Origin: Micrasema longulum
Taxonomy: Eukaryota; Arthropoda; Insecta; Trichoptera; Brachycentridae
Length of the DNA: 64,000 nucleotides
NCBI GenBank assembly: GCA_022494885.1
Contig: JAGVSM010004988.1
Location: 62,001 to 126,000, forward strand
Reading direction: 5' to 3'
In this document: positions 44,401 through 54,831 of the stretch, one piece after another
Numbering within the stretch: position 1 is the first letter of the stretch
Layout of the letters: every line of letters starts with the position of its first letter
Notes under the pieces: model-generated
Databases searched by the model: none
The model's input: only the letters and a program-made list of their open reading frames with translations
What the model was told of the DNA's origin: nothing
Position numbers and translations under genes: made by a program

Positions 44401-46708
44401 CTGCCAAGCGGGAATTTAAAAACTTTTCAGTCATTTTTTCTCCCGCTTCAATTAAAATCTTTTATAATGTAAACAAATATAATACTAGGAGTTATTCAGA
44501 GATGTCACTCATCAGCCAATGTTCAGGGAATATTTCTATACAAACTTTTTGGCCATCTATCGTGCACTTATCGAAGTATCAGCATGTAATGTCGAAAATG
44601 TATAAAGACAGTTGCCATGTACACGGGGCTCGATTTTTCAGACTGTCTAAAGATAGTACCCGTTGGGATTGGGTTAAAAAAGCTTAAAACTATTAGTATT
44701 CAAATATAAATATTATTTTTTGTAAACGTCAAACTGTGCCTAGCAGCGCAATTGCGAAGCTCTTCTTAGTTACAGTGAGGCACTGATAGGAATACATTTT
44801 AAAAATATAATAAACATGAGTTCATATTATTTTTCCATTCCTTTAAATCCAATGAAAAGAAATCAATTATTTGAAATTATAGTGAATTTAAGGTAAGAAT
44901 CTGATTGGGATCCACCAAAAACGAATGTTGATTGTTAACATTAAAATACAAGCTTTTTTATGTATCAAAAATGAGTATCCTCCAATTTCTGGTAGCATAT
45001 GCATGATCGTTGAATGCAGCCCTGGTATAAATAAACATATAAATATACTTAGAACTATGAGTACGTTTTCGTGTCACTGTAAAATTTATCTATGTGCCTT
45101 TAAGATTGAAACTTTGAGTTTTCATCATTGACAATTGTTCCTTTATCCTTCTTCTTTCCTTCCCATCCCCTCTCCTCTCTTCATAGTAAAGTGTTATTTT
45201 TTTTTTTTATACATATATTTATTTTTGTTAATCTTTGCTTTTAATTTTTGTATAAAATTGTAAGATTCAATATGTCAATGTATTTATAATTTTCTCAAAC
45301 TGAACGGTTTGGGTAGGTAGGAAGAAATTGCCTTAAGGCAATATGCCCGCCCTTATATGTATATTTATTGTGTATGTATATAAAGTGTCAATAAATAAAT
45401 AAATAAAACATATTGATACACAGATGCGCCTCTATAGAGTAAAATAGTTTAAAAAAGCAGTGACACGAAAACGTACTCATAGTTACTAAGGTTCGCAATC
45501 GTGCTGCTAGGCATAGTTTGACAATTAAAAAAATATATATTTATATTTGAATACTAATTGTTTTAAGGTAAAATTATTCTTATGTTATATAAATGAAAGT
45601 AAACTAACTGCATTTATTTCAGGTATGCAGCACCGATTCTCCCCCGAACAGATAGGCATTCAGGCATCAAGTGCTCTGGCTTACAGTATATTTGAAATAT
45701 TTTTGTACTTAGCAACACTATATATTACCAATATCCAGACAAATCTCAGTACACTGGATCTACTTTCATTTTCTGGATACAAATACACCATTATAATAGC
45801 AGCCATTCTTACTAGTATAGTGTTCCAGAAAGTCGGATATTACTCGTGCCTTATTTACTGCAGCATATCACTTGCATTTTTCTTGGTAAGTAATTTTGGA
45901 TTAGGAAATGCAATAATATTATATTGTTTTAAAAATCATCATTTCCCTTTCCGCACCCAGTGGTGCATAGGGCATTGCATTGGTGAGCCAAATGCAGCAT
46001 ATTTCAATAATCTGTTACATGAAGGTGAGGTGATCAGTCCTACGCTTCAGGTGCCAGTCTGAGAACAATGAAATATTGAAGTTTAATCAACCTTTAAAAT
46101 CAATATTTGACGTCCACCCTGCCAGGAATTCAATACAGGACTTTTACTTTACACACAGAACAGTATTCTTCATCTGCCTGGGCACGGATAATAATGGATT
46201 TTTAAAATTCAAGTGCTTAATTAATTTTAGAATATCAACCAATTTTTTTATAATTCTCAAATAGCAATCTAACCCTTTTTGTGTATCTTAAGAATATAAT
46301 TTTTCCAAATTCCTCATGTAATTTCATTAACTTTTTTTACAAATATCTAGGCACCTGTTAAAGCAAACAGTAAATAAACAAATATTAACTGATGTTCAGT
46401 CACTGATTTTGAGAGTTTTAAAATTACGATCCTAATTAAATCTACCTTTGAATGAAATGTAAATTAATTTCTTATATTATTTTTTACCTTCCTTAATTTT
46501 GTTTTAGGTGAGAACATTAAAAGTTCAAGTTCTGATAGAGCCTACCAACCAGGGCTATCCGCAGGATGCGTACACACATTCTAGAAGTAGCAGCGGGTCA
46601 AAAAGAAGAGTTTATTTCCTATTATTTGTGGCGACCATGCAACCCCTTCTCTCGTGGTGGCTAACCTACCATCTGCTGCCACTTAACATTGTTCCCTCGA
46701 CATTATAA
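38222..46708 (+). CDS. YIF1: protein YIF1 (Yip1-interacting factor), 5' end not found
   Basis: Five plus-strand exons join in phase (38222-38419, 41883-42154, 43176-43299, 45623-45885, 46508-46708; phases 1, 0, 1, 0). They encode a cytosolic N-terminal region with [10 protein letters not shown] and Pro/Gln-rich stretches, then [30 protein letters not shown]...FFPY, DWSIKY, and [16 protein letters not shown]. Five membrane segments follow: two across exons 3-4, two in exon 4, the last in exon 5 ([14 protein letters not shown]). This is the YIF1A/B layout. YIF1 proteins pair with Yip1-family members in ER-Golgi membranes and act in vesicle transport. Exon 1 here needs two bases from an upstream exon, so the true start codon lies further left. 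Introns are rich in mobile elements. Confidence 0.9.
38515..39425 (+). mobile_element. jockey-type non-LTR retrotransposon fragment (RT end)
   Basis: The plus strand begins at the catalytic LFADDT block of reverse transcriptase, then with stops and shifts gives [51 protein letters not shown] and [20 protein letters not shown]. It continues through a typical C-terminal stretch ([20 protein letters not shown]) to about 39300. The 5' part is missing, as usual for truncated copies. It lies in the first visible YIF1 intron. Confidence 0.8.
39730..40814 (+). mobile_element. pogo/Tigger-type relic with terminal inverted repeats
   Basis: Inverted ends (C/T)AGTCGAACTT(G/C)GTTATA lie at 39730 and, reversed, at 40814, each next to TA. 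Inside, a plus-strand frame from 40431 reads [20 protein letters not shown], then YDVAQ and a stop, which is the CENP-B/pogo N-terminal helix-turn-helix start. The rest of the transposase is deleted. A family A SINE is inserted at 40084-40263. Located in the first visible YIF1 intron. Confidence 0.75.
40084..40263 (-). repeat. tRNA-derived SINE, family A, full length
   Basis: Read on the minus strand: CCTCCGTGGTGTAGTGGTC (A box), then TTTCGGGTTCGATTCCCGAT (B box), a body with TTGGGCCTCCTGGCCTGTTG and an A-rich end. The tRNA-like head is well kept, so this could be mistaken for a tRNA gene. Confidence 0.8.
41883..42154 (+). CDS. YIF1: YIF1 exon
   Basis: Acceptor GGATTTAG, frame [16 protein letters not shown] through [20 protein letters not shown] to FPYTNK, donor AATAAA|GTAAGT in phase 0. 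GC-rich against flanking intron. Confidence 0.92.
43176..43299 (+). CDS. YIF1: YIF1 exon
   Basis: Acceptor TTATTCAG, frame [16 protein letters not shown], then NAPDLYIP and the first membrane segment, donor TTAG|GTAAGT in phase 1. Confidence 0.92.
44688..45566. mobile_element. DNA element with ~80-bp terminal inverted repeats
   Basis: The left end (TTAGTATTCAAATATAAATA, then GTCAAACTGTGCCTAGCAGC) is repeated inverted at the right end (GCTGCTAGGCATAGTTTGAC, then TATATTTGAATACTAA). A further inverted pair, TATGAGTACGTTTTCGTGTC at about 45057 and its reverse near 45481, lies inside. A (AATA)n-tailed retroposon end occupies about 45180-45410. No transposase frame. It lies in the YIF1 intron before exon 45623. 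Confidence 0.65.
45180..45410 (+). repeat. retroposon 3' end with (AATA)n tail, copy 1
   Basis: TTGTTAATCTTTGCTTTTAA and ATTGTAAGATTCAATAT, TTGCCTTAAGGCAATATGCC and a final AATAAATAAATAAA define it. The first two blocks and the tail recur at 58590-58998, interrupted there by other sequence. Confidence 0.5.
45623..45885 (+). CDS. YIF1: YIF1 exon
   Basis: Acceptor TTATTTCAG, frame [20 protein letters not shown], then three hydrophobic stretches including [11 protein letters not shown], donor TTCTTG|GTAAGT in phase 0. Confidence 0.92.
45940..46135 (-). repeat. SINE family B, minus strand
   Basis: Starts CATCATTTCCCTTTCCGCAC, then GTGGTGCATAGGGCATTGCA, with the CAGGTGCCAGTCTGAG block and a remnant of the head near 46120. 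Lies in the last YIF1 intron. Confidence 0.75.
46508..46708 (+). CDS. YIF1: YIF1 terminal exon
   Basis: Acceptor TGTTTTAG, frame [12 protein letters not shown], a Ser/Arg-rich loop, the last membrane segment, and TAA at 46706-46708. Confidence 0.9.
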   Translation: MRTLKVQVLIEPTNQGYPQDAYTHSRSSSGSKRRVYFLLFVATMQPLLSWWLTYHLLPLNIVPSTL

Positions 46709-46733
46709 TACATAATATCTATAATTATTTTTA

Positions 46734-46739
46734 AATAAA
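46734..46739 (+). terminator. YIF1: polyadenylation signal AATAAA for YIF1
   Basis: AATAAA 26 bp after the YIF1 stop codon. Confidence 0.65.
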
Positions 46740-49700
46740 GGTCTACCAAAATAACATTTGTAAGTTGAACTTCAACTGTAAGTCATTATTATTACCTTAT
46801 CAAGCATGTGGAAGAATTAATTTTGATGAATTACCACTTTAAATTTGACTCCAAGTATACTAAATTTAATCTGCCATGAGATGTTTACTGTAGTACTTGT
46901 TATATATAATTTGACTTTTTATAATAAATACTTCATTGCATATTCTAAAACATTTATTTTAATATTTAGCGATGCTCTTCTCTACACTGTTATTAGTCAA
47001 CATTGAAAAGTGTTTTTATTTGTATTTTTAAAATAAAATCTTAGAAACGTAAACGTAAAACATACTAGAATATCAGTGTTTCTCATGGAATATATCGGCC
47101 ATGATTAGGTCAAAGGCAAAGGCAAACCACGATTCTGAAAAATCAGTTTCATTATTTCAAATGTGTATGAGACATATATAATTGGTTTAAAACACATTTC
47201 AAATAGTGAAATCGCTTTTTCCAGAGTTGTGGTTTAATTTATTCCTTTGACCTAAACACAGTCGATATACTTTCTACTAATATTATCATTCCTTTTCCTT
47301 ATCCGCTTCTATTGGTGCATAAGGTGCGGGGCACCGATTACAATTGGAAGTTAAGAGTTATCTTCAATTATCTATAAAGTGAAATCTGATTTTCCATCAT
47401 AAAATGTGTGTATTTTTTATTTATTTAAAACATTCTCAATTATATGTTACTGACAAAGATACATGTTTTTATATAAACATTTACATTTTTGTTTAAAAAA
47501 AATAGATTTTACTTTATAGACAATCGACGGTAACTCTCTTTACTTACCATTGTAATCGGGGCCCTGGTTTTCCTCACCTTTGACTTTGTTGAGATAAAAT
47601 AATACACTTTATGCTTAAGGTACTGGTCCACAGTAACATATTTTAAAATGCAGTTTTACTAGTAATGATCTGAAGTGAAAAATCAGATAGTTAAACACAT
47701 ATCGTCATGATTGTAGAACAATGACCCATGTGATTTTCTTCAATTATACATGAAAGCGATTTTAAATATTTTTTTTACTCTTTACACAACTTGATAAGTA
47801 CAAAATTATGCAATTTGATACTTGGATTTGTTATATATATTGATTTTTTTTCAAACCTGGAAAAAAGCCTTTATATAACTTTTTCACAATCAAATATAAA
47901 AGAAAGTCAATGTTGCATTTTTCGCACATCCGGTTGTTTTACAATCCCTATGAAATGTAGTATCATTATCAAGTCCATTTAACTTATATTTAAGTGTACA
48001 TAATTATTATTGCCAATTATTTTGCTGATTGTTTTTGCATTAAAGCCGCACTCCATTGCATTTTTCTGCATTTAATACTTACTATTTTCTTTTAGAATGA
48101 CAGATGTCTTATCGAAGAAGATAAGTTTTGTGTATTAATGCAGGAATGTTTCCATTATATTCTAACAAATGGCGGCAAAAATAACGGCTTAAAGAATATG
48201 GTTAATACTCGTGGAACGCGATTTTAACTTAACAGTTAGGGAGTTTACTATTTTAATTTTTCAATAAAAAAGAAATGTTACTAATATAAAGTCAAACCAT
48301 GATCTGCGTAGAATTATTTCCCATATTACATATAACCTATAATTACATTCAATTTACCCTCATTTTATAACAAACTAACGTGTCATTTGTGTATTTTAGT
48401 GTTTTTATATATAAAGCATTACTCTGTGAAATAAGAGTTGAGGAAATAGATTATTATTTTTGCATTACATTGTTGTACTATAATTGAATTGTAATATTTT
48501 TAAATAAACTATTTGTATTGCAAAATTTTTGTGACTTTGAGTTTTAAAATGTATTCAATAAAAAATTGTGTTCTTATTATCTACCTAAATATAAAAAATA
48601 TCAAAGTATTTAAGTTTTGTGGGTATTTTCCAAAAGTCAAATATCCAGGCTAAAAAATGCCAATCAAGTTGTCGTAGAGCGCGCCAGTCTGATGGCAAAA
48701 CGATGCACCTCAAAAAAGCGCGAACTAATATAAAAGCCTTTAATATGTTTTCTGGAATTTAAATCAGAACTTTTCTATAGTTACTCCAAGTTGCCAATGG
48801 GCTTAGGAAGCCTTGTAAAAAAAAGCTAAAATACCATATGATAGATCTCGGAGAGTAGAATATTTTGAGCCGTATTGCAGCAAAACAATGCATCTATAGC
48901 TTCATCATTTTCCCATCTGACGGGCGAGCGGGGTTAGAACCTTAGACTCTAAACTGACTTTGTGACACTAATGCAGGACCACAATCCGGTTTAACCAGCG
49001 CACATAAGTTCATAGTTCTCTAAATGTGTATGATTGTGTTTGTTGTACTAAAACCCTCTGTCACTTTGTCAGTCTGCGAGCCAATCTACGCTTTGTCATA
49101 AATACTGTATTTATGCTAACTTTATAATAATTGCTGGTGCTTACAGGGTTTAGCGTCCCGTCACGGAATATAAATGTTTCTAAATAATTACAGGCTCCCT
49201 TGCAAGCGTCTGGTTCTTTGAGCCAGCTGAACCTATTGTAGGTTATTAGGCACTGTTTTTTTTTATGTATTTAGCTGTTTTTTTTAATGAATTCATATTT
49301 GGCCTGTACATCAATATTATGTAAAGAAAATCACAAACTTTTTTTTCACTGAGCGCAAAAAAACAAGATTTATTTAACTTTAATACTTTCTGTACAATTT
49401 GTATTCGATTGTCAGTTAATTACACATCAAAACATAATTTCATTAATAAAGATCAAACTTTATCACATTTCTTTCATCCTTAATCTGTAAGAGTTTTTCT
49501 TAAATAACTTACTCTCCATATGCCATTTGGTAGAAACTAATCATACACAGAGGTAAGCAACATTTAGTTTAACAAATATAAATGATTTTCTGATGAATAG
49601 TCGAACCCAGTCTCTTATATTTATCGCAAAATCATCAACATCACAATCCTACGTATTAAATAAACAGGTAAAGTAATTCATATAAATTAAGACATCACAT

Positions 49701-50958
49701 AAAATTCATCCAATAGTTTATATTATTATGGATTGGTTAGAAACTAATCCAAGGAAGTTAAAATGTAAATAACTATGTATGAACTGAGCTGTTGGCCATC
49801 ATAAACAATTTCAGAAATCATTGTGAAATATTCCCAGCAAGATTACTAACGTTGAAATTATTTACAGTAAATTTATCATGGGTTCAGTGGTGTTATTAAC
49901 ATAGAAAGTGCATTAAACAATATGTTTACTGTGTGATAAATACAACATGGGCACTTGTCACTAAATTTGTTAGTTATACATAGATAGGATCCAAGGTAAC
50001 TTCGGACATAAATGTGGTTTGTAAAAATTTAAAAACAATGTATTGACCACAAAGTAAAAAATGTTTTTGATGTTAAAAATATGACATAAAGATGTCAGAT
50101 TATTGGTTGAATATTATGTGTATATTATTTTTCCGACGACCTTAGGAATATTTGTTTATAAAACATAAATAATTATCACTCCTAAAAACTGACTCCCCTA
50201 TGTGTTTCCTTTCAATAAAATATTTTTTTGATCAGTTTTTATTTACTATCCTCTCTATTTACTAAGAATATAATTTCATGAAATCAAGTCATGGATAACA
50301 AATTATTTTTGTGACCAGCGATGAGTTTAATGAATACGTTTTTAAAATACTTTTTTTGGAATAAGGTTATCCCTATTCATATTGATTTGAATGGTTATGT
50401 CGGATTAAAGATGGACAGCAGTTGTAATGATACAGTATTTAATTTTATTTAAATATTATAAACATTAATTATCAACAAAAAAAACTATTGTTTAAGTAAT
50501 TACAAAACATAATTTAACTTCTAACCACAAAGGCACATGTCATAATGTCAAAAGATTGCATAAATACATTAAATGTAATGTTGGCAAACAAAATTTAGAA
50601 TGCATTCTTGCCAAAAGAGTGCATGACATACTGACCTATATCTGGATTTATCACTCAATGCACGATATTACATAGAATAAAGGATCAGATTGCCGAACTA
50701 AAAATGTTTTATTGGTTGTCCACAATAAAAATAATTTTGTATTATATATACAATAAAAAAGCAACGCAATATGAAATACCAATAAATAATTAGTTAAATA
50801 TAGTGTGTCGCGCTAAAATATCAAAATAAATCAAATCCTGAAACGGAAAGACACCTAGGAAATAGTAAGCGTAACATTCGTGATCATGCGCAATTCCGAT
50901 ATCTAGCTATGTTCAGGTTGCTTCGGTTTTACTAGCAGATTTTGTACCCTGATCCAAC
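46740..50958. other. intergenic region between YIF1 and the Nova/pasilla exon
   Basis: AT-rich. A short SINE family B fragment is at 47298-47345 and a diverged family C SINE at 48590-49010. A CRE-free, moderately GC-containing stretch just before 50959 (ATGCGCAATTCCGATATC, GTTGCTTCGGTTTTACTAG) is the likely core promoter/5' UTR of the downstream gene. Nothing else gene-like was seen. Confidence 0.45.
48590..49010 (-). repeat. diverged SINE family C region, minus strand
   Basis: The end GTGACACTAATGCAGGACCA, CAATCCGG corresponds to the tRNA-like head at 19040-19075. The other end shares GTTCTTATTAT and a GGGxATTTTCCA block with 18895-18950. The middle is longer than in the 18.9-kb copy. Confidence 0.45.
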
Positions 50959-51076
50959 ATGGCGGCTGACTCAGGAATGGATACGTGCCCTAGTCCAGAA
51001 ATTGCCGATTCCCGAAAGCGTCCCCTCGATGGAGACACAGAAAATGGGGATATCAAACGGTCACACTTCAGTTCAG
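50959..51076 (+). CDS. pasilla: Nova/pasilla KH-domain splicing factor, first coding exon
   Basis: ATG 50959 in a good start context (CAACATGGCG) opens MAADSGMDTCPSPEIADSRK, then RPLDGDTENGDIKRSHFSS, with donor TTCAG|GTATTT at 51076 (phase 1). The DSRKRPL...KR block matches the N-terminus of vertebrate Nova-1, where it is the bipartite nuclear localisation signal ahead of KH domain 1. In insects this gene is pasilla, a neuronal splicing regulator binding YCAY RNA. The KH exons were not found in the remaining 13 kb, so the first intron must extend beyond the window. Identification rests on one exon. Confidence 0.7.
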
Positions 51077-51765
51077 GTATTTATATAATTAAGTCATTCA
51101 AAAAGTTTAACAAAATGCGTTGTTTTGATATTACAAAATCCGTCTCTATGTCATTACGTCTTCGACCACCATGAGATTTGACCGTGCATATTTTGTATTT
51201 ATATGTTTCGCAGTGTATACACGATATAAAACGGAGTCATTGCGATGTTTTGAATAGAAATTATTCGTCTTTAAGTGGCAGATATTTTTATATATAATAT
51301 CTCTTATCATTATCATTTCCTTAAAACTATATTGCAAATTTCTGTTTACAAATTTCCATACGTCACTACTCCCAGCTGGTGACGAATACATTTCGAATGA
51401 AGCCTTTTGTACGCTGGCAGGTTCCTTTCGGAAAGAGTGTTTTCCCATAAAATAACATTAATTTAGTCGTGATTATTTTATTCGTTATACATAAATCATT
51501 TCTGTCAATTGTCGCTGTCAAAATAAATCGAAAAGCTGCGTGAAAATTTTCTTCAGTCCAATTCGCGCTCGTGAGTGCTATAGTATCATATTGATTATCT
51601 TAAATACAATTTTAATTTTTGCCTACGAAATACCTTTATTTCGGAATTAAGTGCGTGCATCAGACAAAAGAAAGCCGAATTTCTGACCAGTGTTTTAGAA
51701 AATTTTACTTTAGAACAGTGATTAAATTTTAAATATTTTATGAGTGTTGAGTAAAATATTCTCAA

Positions 51766-51859
51766 ATGTTAAACAACAGAGGTGATTATTTTATGGTGAA
51801 TGATTTGGTGACAGCCTTACCCGTGGAAAATGGTTACAGAAAGCATATTCCGGATTATT
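51766..51859 (+). CDS. possible alternative first coding exon of Nova/pasilla
   Basis: ATG 51766 opens 31 codons, MLNNRGDYFMVNDLVTALPV then ENGYRKHIPDY, ending at a consensus donor TATT|GTGAGT in phase 1. That is the same phase as the exon at 50959-51076, so either could join the same KH exon. A less AT-rich stretch with several start-like features precedes it. The sequence lacks the bipartite basic signal of the first exon. The link to Nova is inferred from position, strand and phase; it could also be a separate small gene or a chance frame. Confidence 0.4.
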
Positions 51860-52837
51860 GTGAGTTACTGCATACCTGTTATTATTTGGTACTGTTAATA
51901 TTATTATTAATAATTAAGTAAATGAGCAACCTGACCTTCATAAATACGGACATACGTTAGTTAGTATGCTTATAATATTATGCGTCTATCAATAAACTTG
52001 AACTTACAATTTAAAATTTATTTTCTCCATTAATGGTTTATTGTTATTTTGATAGTGTATTTGAATTATTATTGAAAAAAGATATAATAAAACAGTACTT
52101 ACCTATCTTATTAGTTATTTCGTTTATGTTTTTTTGTTTGATCTTCGAATGTAAAAACATTGATAATATCTTATAAGATTCGTCTTAGTAACTTGAAAAT
52201 GGAATTTACTTGTCCATTTTCCAAATATTTATTTATGAAATCTATAGTGCCTTGATTTATTTGTCTAATAAATTATATTTGAAAATTGTCTGTAAATATT
52301 TTTTTAAGCATAAAAAAACAGTATTCTTTCACTATAAGAATCGTATATGATTCGCGTTAGATATGTAAAATAGTTTTTTCCGTTTCTCATTGTTTTTTTT
52401 TTTAAATTGTTATTTTATTGCATTATGGTGTTAATAATAATAAACAGTTCACATTATTTACTCAATATTTGGTATATTTTCAAACATTAGAAAAGTGATA
52501 AATAATGTTTTTCCAATACCTATTTTTTGTTAGTAACACCTTTTTGTAGTTCGCGATAGCGATAGCTAACTTATCTCGAGATTTCTTACTTCACTCTAGA
52601 CTTAGAAAACAACACAATAAACCATTGAGTTTTATTACTTATGTTTAAATTATTATGTACCTATTAGCTTTTACAATTTAAAATTAGTTTAAATTTATTC
52701 ATGAATGATTTGAGAATATGTTTTTAAAATCTAGAACTACTTTATATTATGTTATAATATTGTTCAACTCCAAGCTGTTTTATGAAAGTCGAAAAAGTGG
52801 CAACCTTTTCTAAGTGTGATATCTCATCTTCATATTT

Positions 52838-53075
52838 GCCTTTCCACATCGAATGGTACATAGGGCACTGCATCGGTGCACCAACCGCGGCGCATCTTGA
52901 TGATTTTTATTATACGGAGATGAGATTAGTGTTACTCTTCAGGTGCCAGTCCCGTGGAATGTTAAATGTTCCAGTGTAAAAACACATTTTCAAATAAATA
53001 TTTCGTGTCAACCATGTCGGGAATCAAACCCGAGGAGACTCTTGCATGGTGGGCAAACGAGCGGACAAATTGTTC
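52838..53075 (-). repeat. SINE family B, full length, minus strand
   Basis: Starts with the ACATAGGGCACTGCATCGGT end block, then CAGGTGCCAGTCCCGTGGAA, GTGTCAACCATGTCGGGAAT and the reversed B box (AATCAAACCCGA). The head reaches about 53075. Confidence 0.75.
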
Positions 53076-53279
53076 TACAGTTAAAAATAACAATAACGTT
53101 GACGTCAATATCCAACAAATCTTCATGTTTTATGGAGTTAATTAAATTCATCGCTTGGCAATCGAACTACGATTGCAGCAAAATTACGAAATCCATCTGC
53201 TTGATATTATAAGCAATACGATAAAGTGTAATTTAATTATCAAACCATTCAACCGTCGCTTACAATGTTCGAAATTGTT

Positions 53280-53490
53280 GATGTGGTCGAATGGTCAGCT
53301 CGTTTGTCTACCCTGCAAGAGGTCTCGGGTTCGATTCCTGCTATGGTTGACATGAAATATTAGTTTAAAAGTCCGTTTTTACACTAGAATATTTCATAGT
53401 CCCTGGACTGGCAAAAATATCTAGATTCGCTGCGGCCGGTGTACCGTACAGTTCCCAATGCACCATTAGATGCGTAAAGGGAATGACGTA
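53280..53490 (+). repeat. SINE family B, full length, plus strand
   Basis: A tRNA-like head with A box TGGTCGAATGG and B box GGTTCGATTCC, followed by GGTTGACATGAAATATTAG, ATAGTCCCTGGACTGGCAAA and the CCCAATGCACCATTAGATGC end. This is the best preserved member in the window. Confidence 0.8.
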
Positions 53491-53511
53491 AATTATTAAA
53501 TTAAATTGTTA

Positions 53512-53700
53512 TTCTTCTAACTCGCGTTCAATTGTGTATAGGGTACTGCAATTGGTACACAAATTGCAGCGTTTCTCGGCTATTTCTTACTCGAAGGCGA
53601 GATAAGTTTCCGCGCTTCAGATGCCAGTCCTAGAACTCTGAAAATCGTAGAATACGGGGGGCCTATAACTGCCATTGATCCAAGCCAAGTGATCACTTTA
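53512..53700 (-). repeat. SINE family B, minus strand, 3' half
   Basis: GTATAGGGTACTGCAATTGG and CTTCAGATGCCAGTCCTAGA are the reversed end and middle blocks of the family. The head is missing. Confidence 0.65.
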
Positions 53701-53996
53701 TGCACATATATATTCACCATTCTGTCATTGCTTGAACGTCTAAAGGGAAAAAAATAAGGAATACACAAATTTGTTCTTTGCAAGCAAAATTATGAGGCAG
53801 CAAATTACAGGTCTTAAGCTTTGTAAATGCCTAGACTTCCATATTTTATTTTTATTTTTTTGATGTCTCAATCTTGATAAAATCCTGTTTTGGTAGTTTG
53901 GATATACATATATATATATATTTGGATAATTTATAAAGCGCCGTTTTTGTGAAAATTTCCTCAAGGGCGCTGTACAATAAATAAATATCCCACCAC

Positions 53997-54262
53997 GTCT
54001 TGCAGCTACAGAGCACATGGACGGTTGGGATTCTTGTTCCTCGTCTCCAATTATGATATATAGGAGCTAGATTACAGCACGTCTTGCAGCTACAGAGCGC
54101 ATAGACAATAAGAAATCTAGCCCCTATTTACATTTTTTATTTGACAATGAAGTTTAGAGTTTTAGTGATATTTAAAAAAAATAAATAAAAAACAAATTTA
54201 TAAAAATAGAAGTTAGATTACAATAAGTCTTGCAGCTACTGAGCGCATGGACGCTTGCAATT
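53997..54262. repeat. three spaced copies of a GTCTTGCAGCTAC motif
   Basis: GTCTTGCAGCTACAGAGC(A/G)CAT or close variants occur at 53997, about 54080 and 54227, each followed by GGAC/AGAC and, after a short interval, a TCTAG(C/A)CC-type block. Spacing is uneven (about 83 and 147 bp). Non-coding; type unknown. Confidence 0.6.
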
Positions 54263-54737
54263 CTAGACCTCATTTACTAAATTTTGATATTTATACCCAA
54301 AATTGTTGGTATAATAAATTTCATCTCCACTTGTTTTATTTTACAAAAAAGCGTACTCGTAAACATATTTTTCTTATAATCACGATGTTTTTTCTTTGAA
54401 CCTTTAAAATTTCTAACCCAAGTTAGTAAAGTAAGCTTCTTCTGATCTAAATGATGCGTAGTGTACTTAAATTACTATACAGAGGTGAGCAGGTCGGATT
54501 AAAGGCCTCCACTAAATCGGAACGTTTTATTGTAAAAATGTAAACATTAATTTATCGTAATGGCCTGACCAGAAATCGATTCTAAAAATTTTAATAGAAA
54601 GGAAATCCATATTTGAGGAGTGTGTTCAAAAGTGGCTATTTACAATTATGTTTTTAAAAATTTGTTTAGAATCTTTTAAATCTTACCCATTCCCGATTTT
54701 CAGAATGCTTCAAAAGTTGCTATTTATCTATAGGCCT

Positions 54738-54831
54738 TACTTATGAAGTAGTAGAATACGGATAGGAATATCAACCTTATTACAGTGGTACAATTTGGGA
54801 TGTATTTCCATCCGCATTCTACTATTATGCC
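54738..54831. repeat. small foldback, ~25-bp arms
   Basis: AGTAGTAGAATACGGATAGG at the left pairs with CCATCCGCATTCTACTATTA at the right with few mismatches. Loop about 45 bp. Confidence 0.5.

Noticed and set aside
44373..44687. 104-codon plus-strand open frame
   Set aside because: No family resemblance; it ends at the start of the TIR element and looks like chance.
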